A stretch of 64,000 nucleotides of DNA from Dillenia suffruticosa (Eukaryota > Streptophyta > Magnoliopsida > Dilleniales > Dilleniaceae), in contig JAVTVX010000013.1 in NCBI GenBank assembly GCA_033439265.1, positions 22,238,500-22,302,499 of the forward strand. Direction: 5' to 3'. The position numbers and the translations under genes were made by a program. The notes under the pieces were generated by a model. It did no database searches. It saw only the letters and a list, made by a program, of their open reading frames with translations, and had not been told where the DNA came from. Positions within the stretch are counted from its first letter, which is position 1. Each line of letters starts with the position of its first letter. Below are positions 62,270-64,000 of this stretch, in pieces.

Positions 62270-62928
62270 TCACCAAAAGAGACAAACAAGTCGCCAACGC
62301 GTTCCAACTTGTAGAGCCAAGTCTAGATTACGGGTGGGCATGGTTACAAGGGAAGTACATAAGATATTCAAATTTAAAGAAATTACATCCAAGAATGTGC
62401 AATTCAGATGTGACTCAAAAGTCCATATTAGCATGCCATTATGGAAAAGCTTGAGAAAGAAACTCGCTGAATAAAAAAATATCAACTGAAAATGAAATAA
62501 TTTACGTCTCATCATTAGATGTGTGCAGTCATAATTCAAGCAAGATGATGACAAAATACGGTTGAAATACTTGAACAGGCACGATTAAACTCACCCAATA
62601 ACGTATTTACAAATACGCATTGCTTGGGCACCACAAGTTCAGCATATGCTGTGTGTGTCTCGTATTCCTAAATAGCAATAAGGGGAAAATTTTAAGTTCT
62701 TAATCCAAAAATTTTTAGCAGATTTAAACCTGCCATGTTGAGCAGCTAAATCCACACTTCATGATCCAACCATCCCAAATCATTGGAATGTCGTAGGGCT
62801 AAGGCAGGACTATTTTGCTTTTCCACGAGGAACTTGCTTGCCTTTTGATAAACATAGGAGACGGTTCCAGGTCTCTTGGCTAACAAGCACCTGAGCAGAG
62901 ACTTAGTAGCAACGTCTACCCATTATTC
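62270..62928. other. 3' flank of the Ca2+-ATPase gene
   Basis: This lies between the CACTA-like element and the stop codon at 62929 and is probably 3' untranslated region plus spacer. The element thus sits about 660 bases downstream of the coding end. Confidence 0.45.
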
Positions 62929-63903
<975 letters not shown>

Positions 63904-64000
63904 TTACAAGAGTAATAATAAATGAGATAGCCATGGTTCAACTTTTTACTCAAGGCAAGCAAGGAAACCTCCTTATTTTGATCTGAGGAAGGGTTATCTA

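Overview
The window is nuclear DNA from a flowering plant, most likely a eudicot. It is AT-rich, with introns showing GT-AG borders, CT/GA microsatellites, pentatricopeptide (PPR) genes, CACTA-type DNA transposons and plant-specific gene families. No bacterial or organellar gene organisation is visible. The species cannot be named from the sequence alone.

Layout: 0.8-1.4 kb, short non-autonomous CACTA element. 3.6-4.8 kb (-), broken PPR gene. 6.2-9.7 kb (+), PTM/DIR17-type Tudor protein. 10.7-12.6 kb (+), decayed NFRKB-like (INO80-subunit-G-like) gene. 13.3-19.9 kb (-), kinesin-5 gene with an in-frame stop beside the P-loop and a frameshift in the stalk. 23.2-24.8 kb (+), intact 532-residue PPR protein. 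26.3-29.3 kb (-), small multi-exon protein with an RRM-like C-terminal fold. 29.3-29.9 kb, GC-rich, G-rich tandem island bounded by hairpins. 35.9-37.8 kb (+), ALS3/STAR2-type membrane protein. 39.2-39.6 kb (-), fragment of a PR-1/CAP gene. 40.4-43.5 kb (+), single-pass membrane protein of unknown function. 44.6-45.1 kb (-), unrecognised ORF. 46.7-48.7 kb (-), small Cys-rich protein with one frame break. 49.4-52.4 kb (-), RS2Z-type SR splicing factor with two frame breaks and a lost zinc-knuckle Cys. 56.2-58.4 kb (-), intronless ABCG half transporter. 60.9-62.3 kb, second, older CACTA-like element. 62.9-64 kb (-), 3' end of an ER-type Ca2+-ATPase that runs off the window.

The genes do not form one pathway; they look like an ancestral gene block. 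From memory, Arabidopsis carries PPR (At2g37310), PPR (At2g37320), ALS3 (At2g37330), RS2Z33 (At2g37340), ABCG2 (At2g37360) and a kinesin-5 (At2g37420) close together. An NFRKB-like gene (At3g45830) and a kinesin-5 (At3g45850) are neighbours on chromosome 3. Six of the conserved loci here carry lesions while their neighbours are intact. That fits gene-by-gene loss in a duplicated block better than random sequence error. No virus-derived or LTR element with recognisable coding parts was found.
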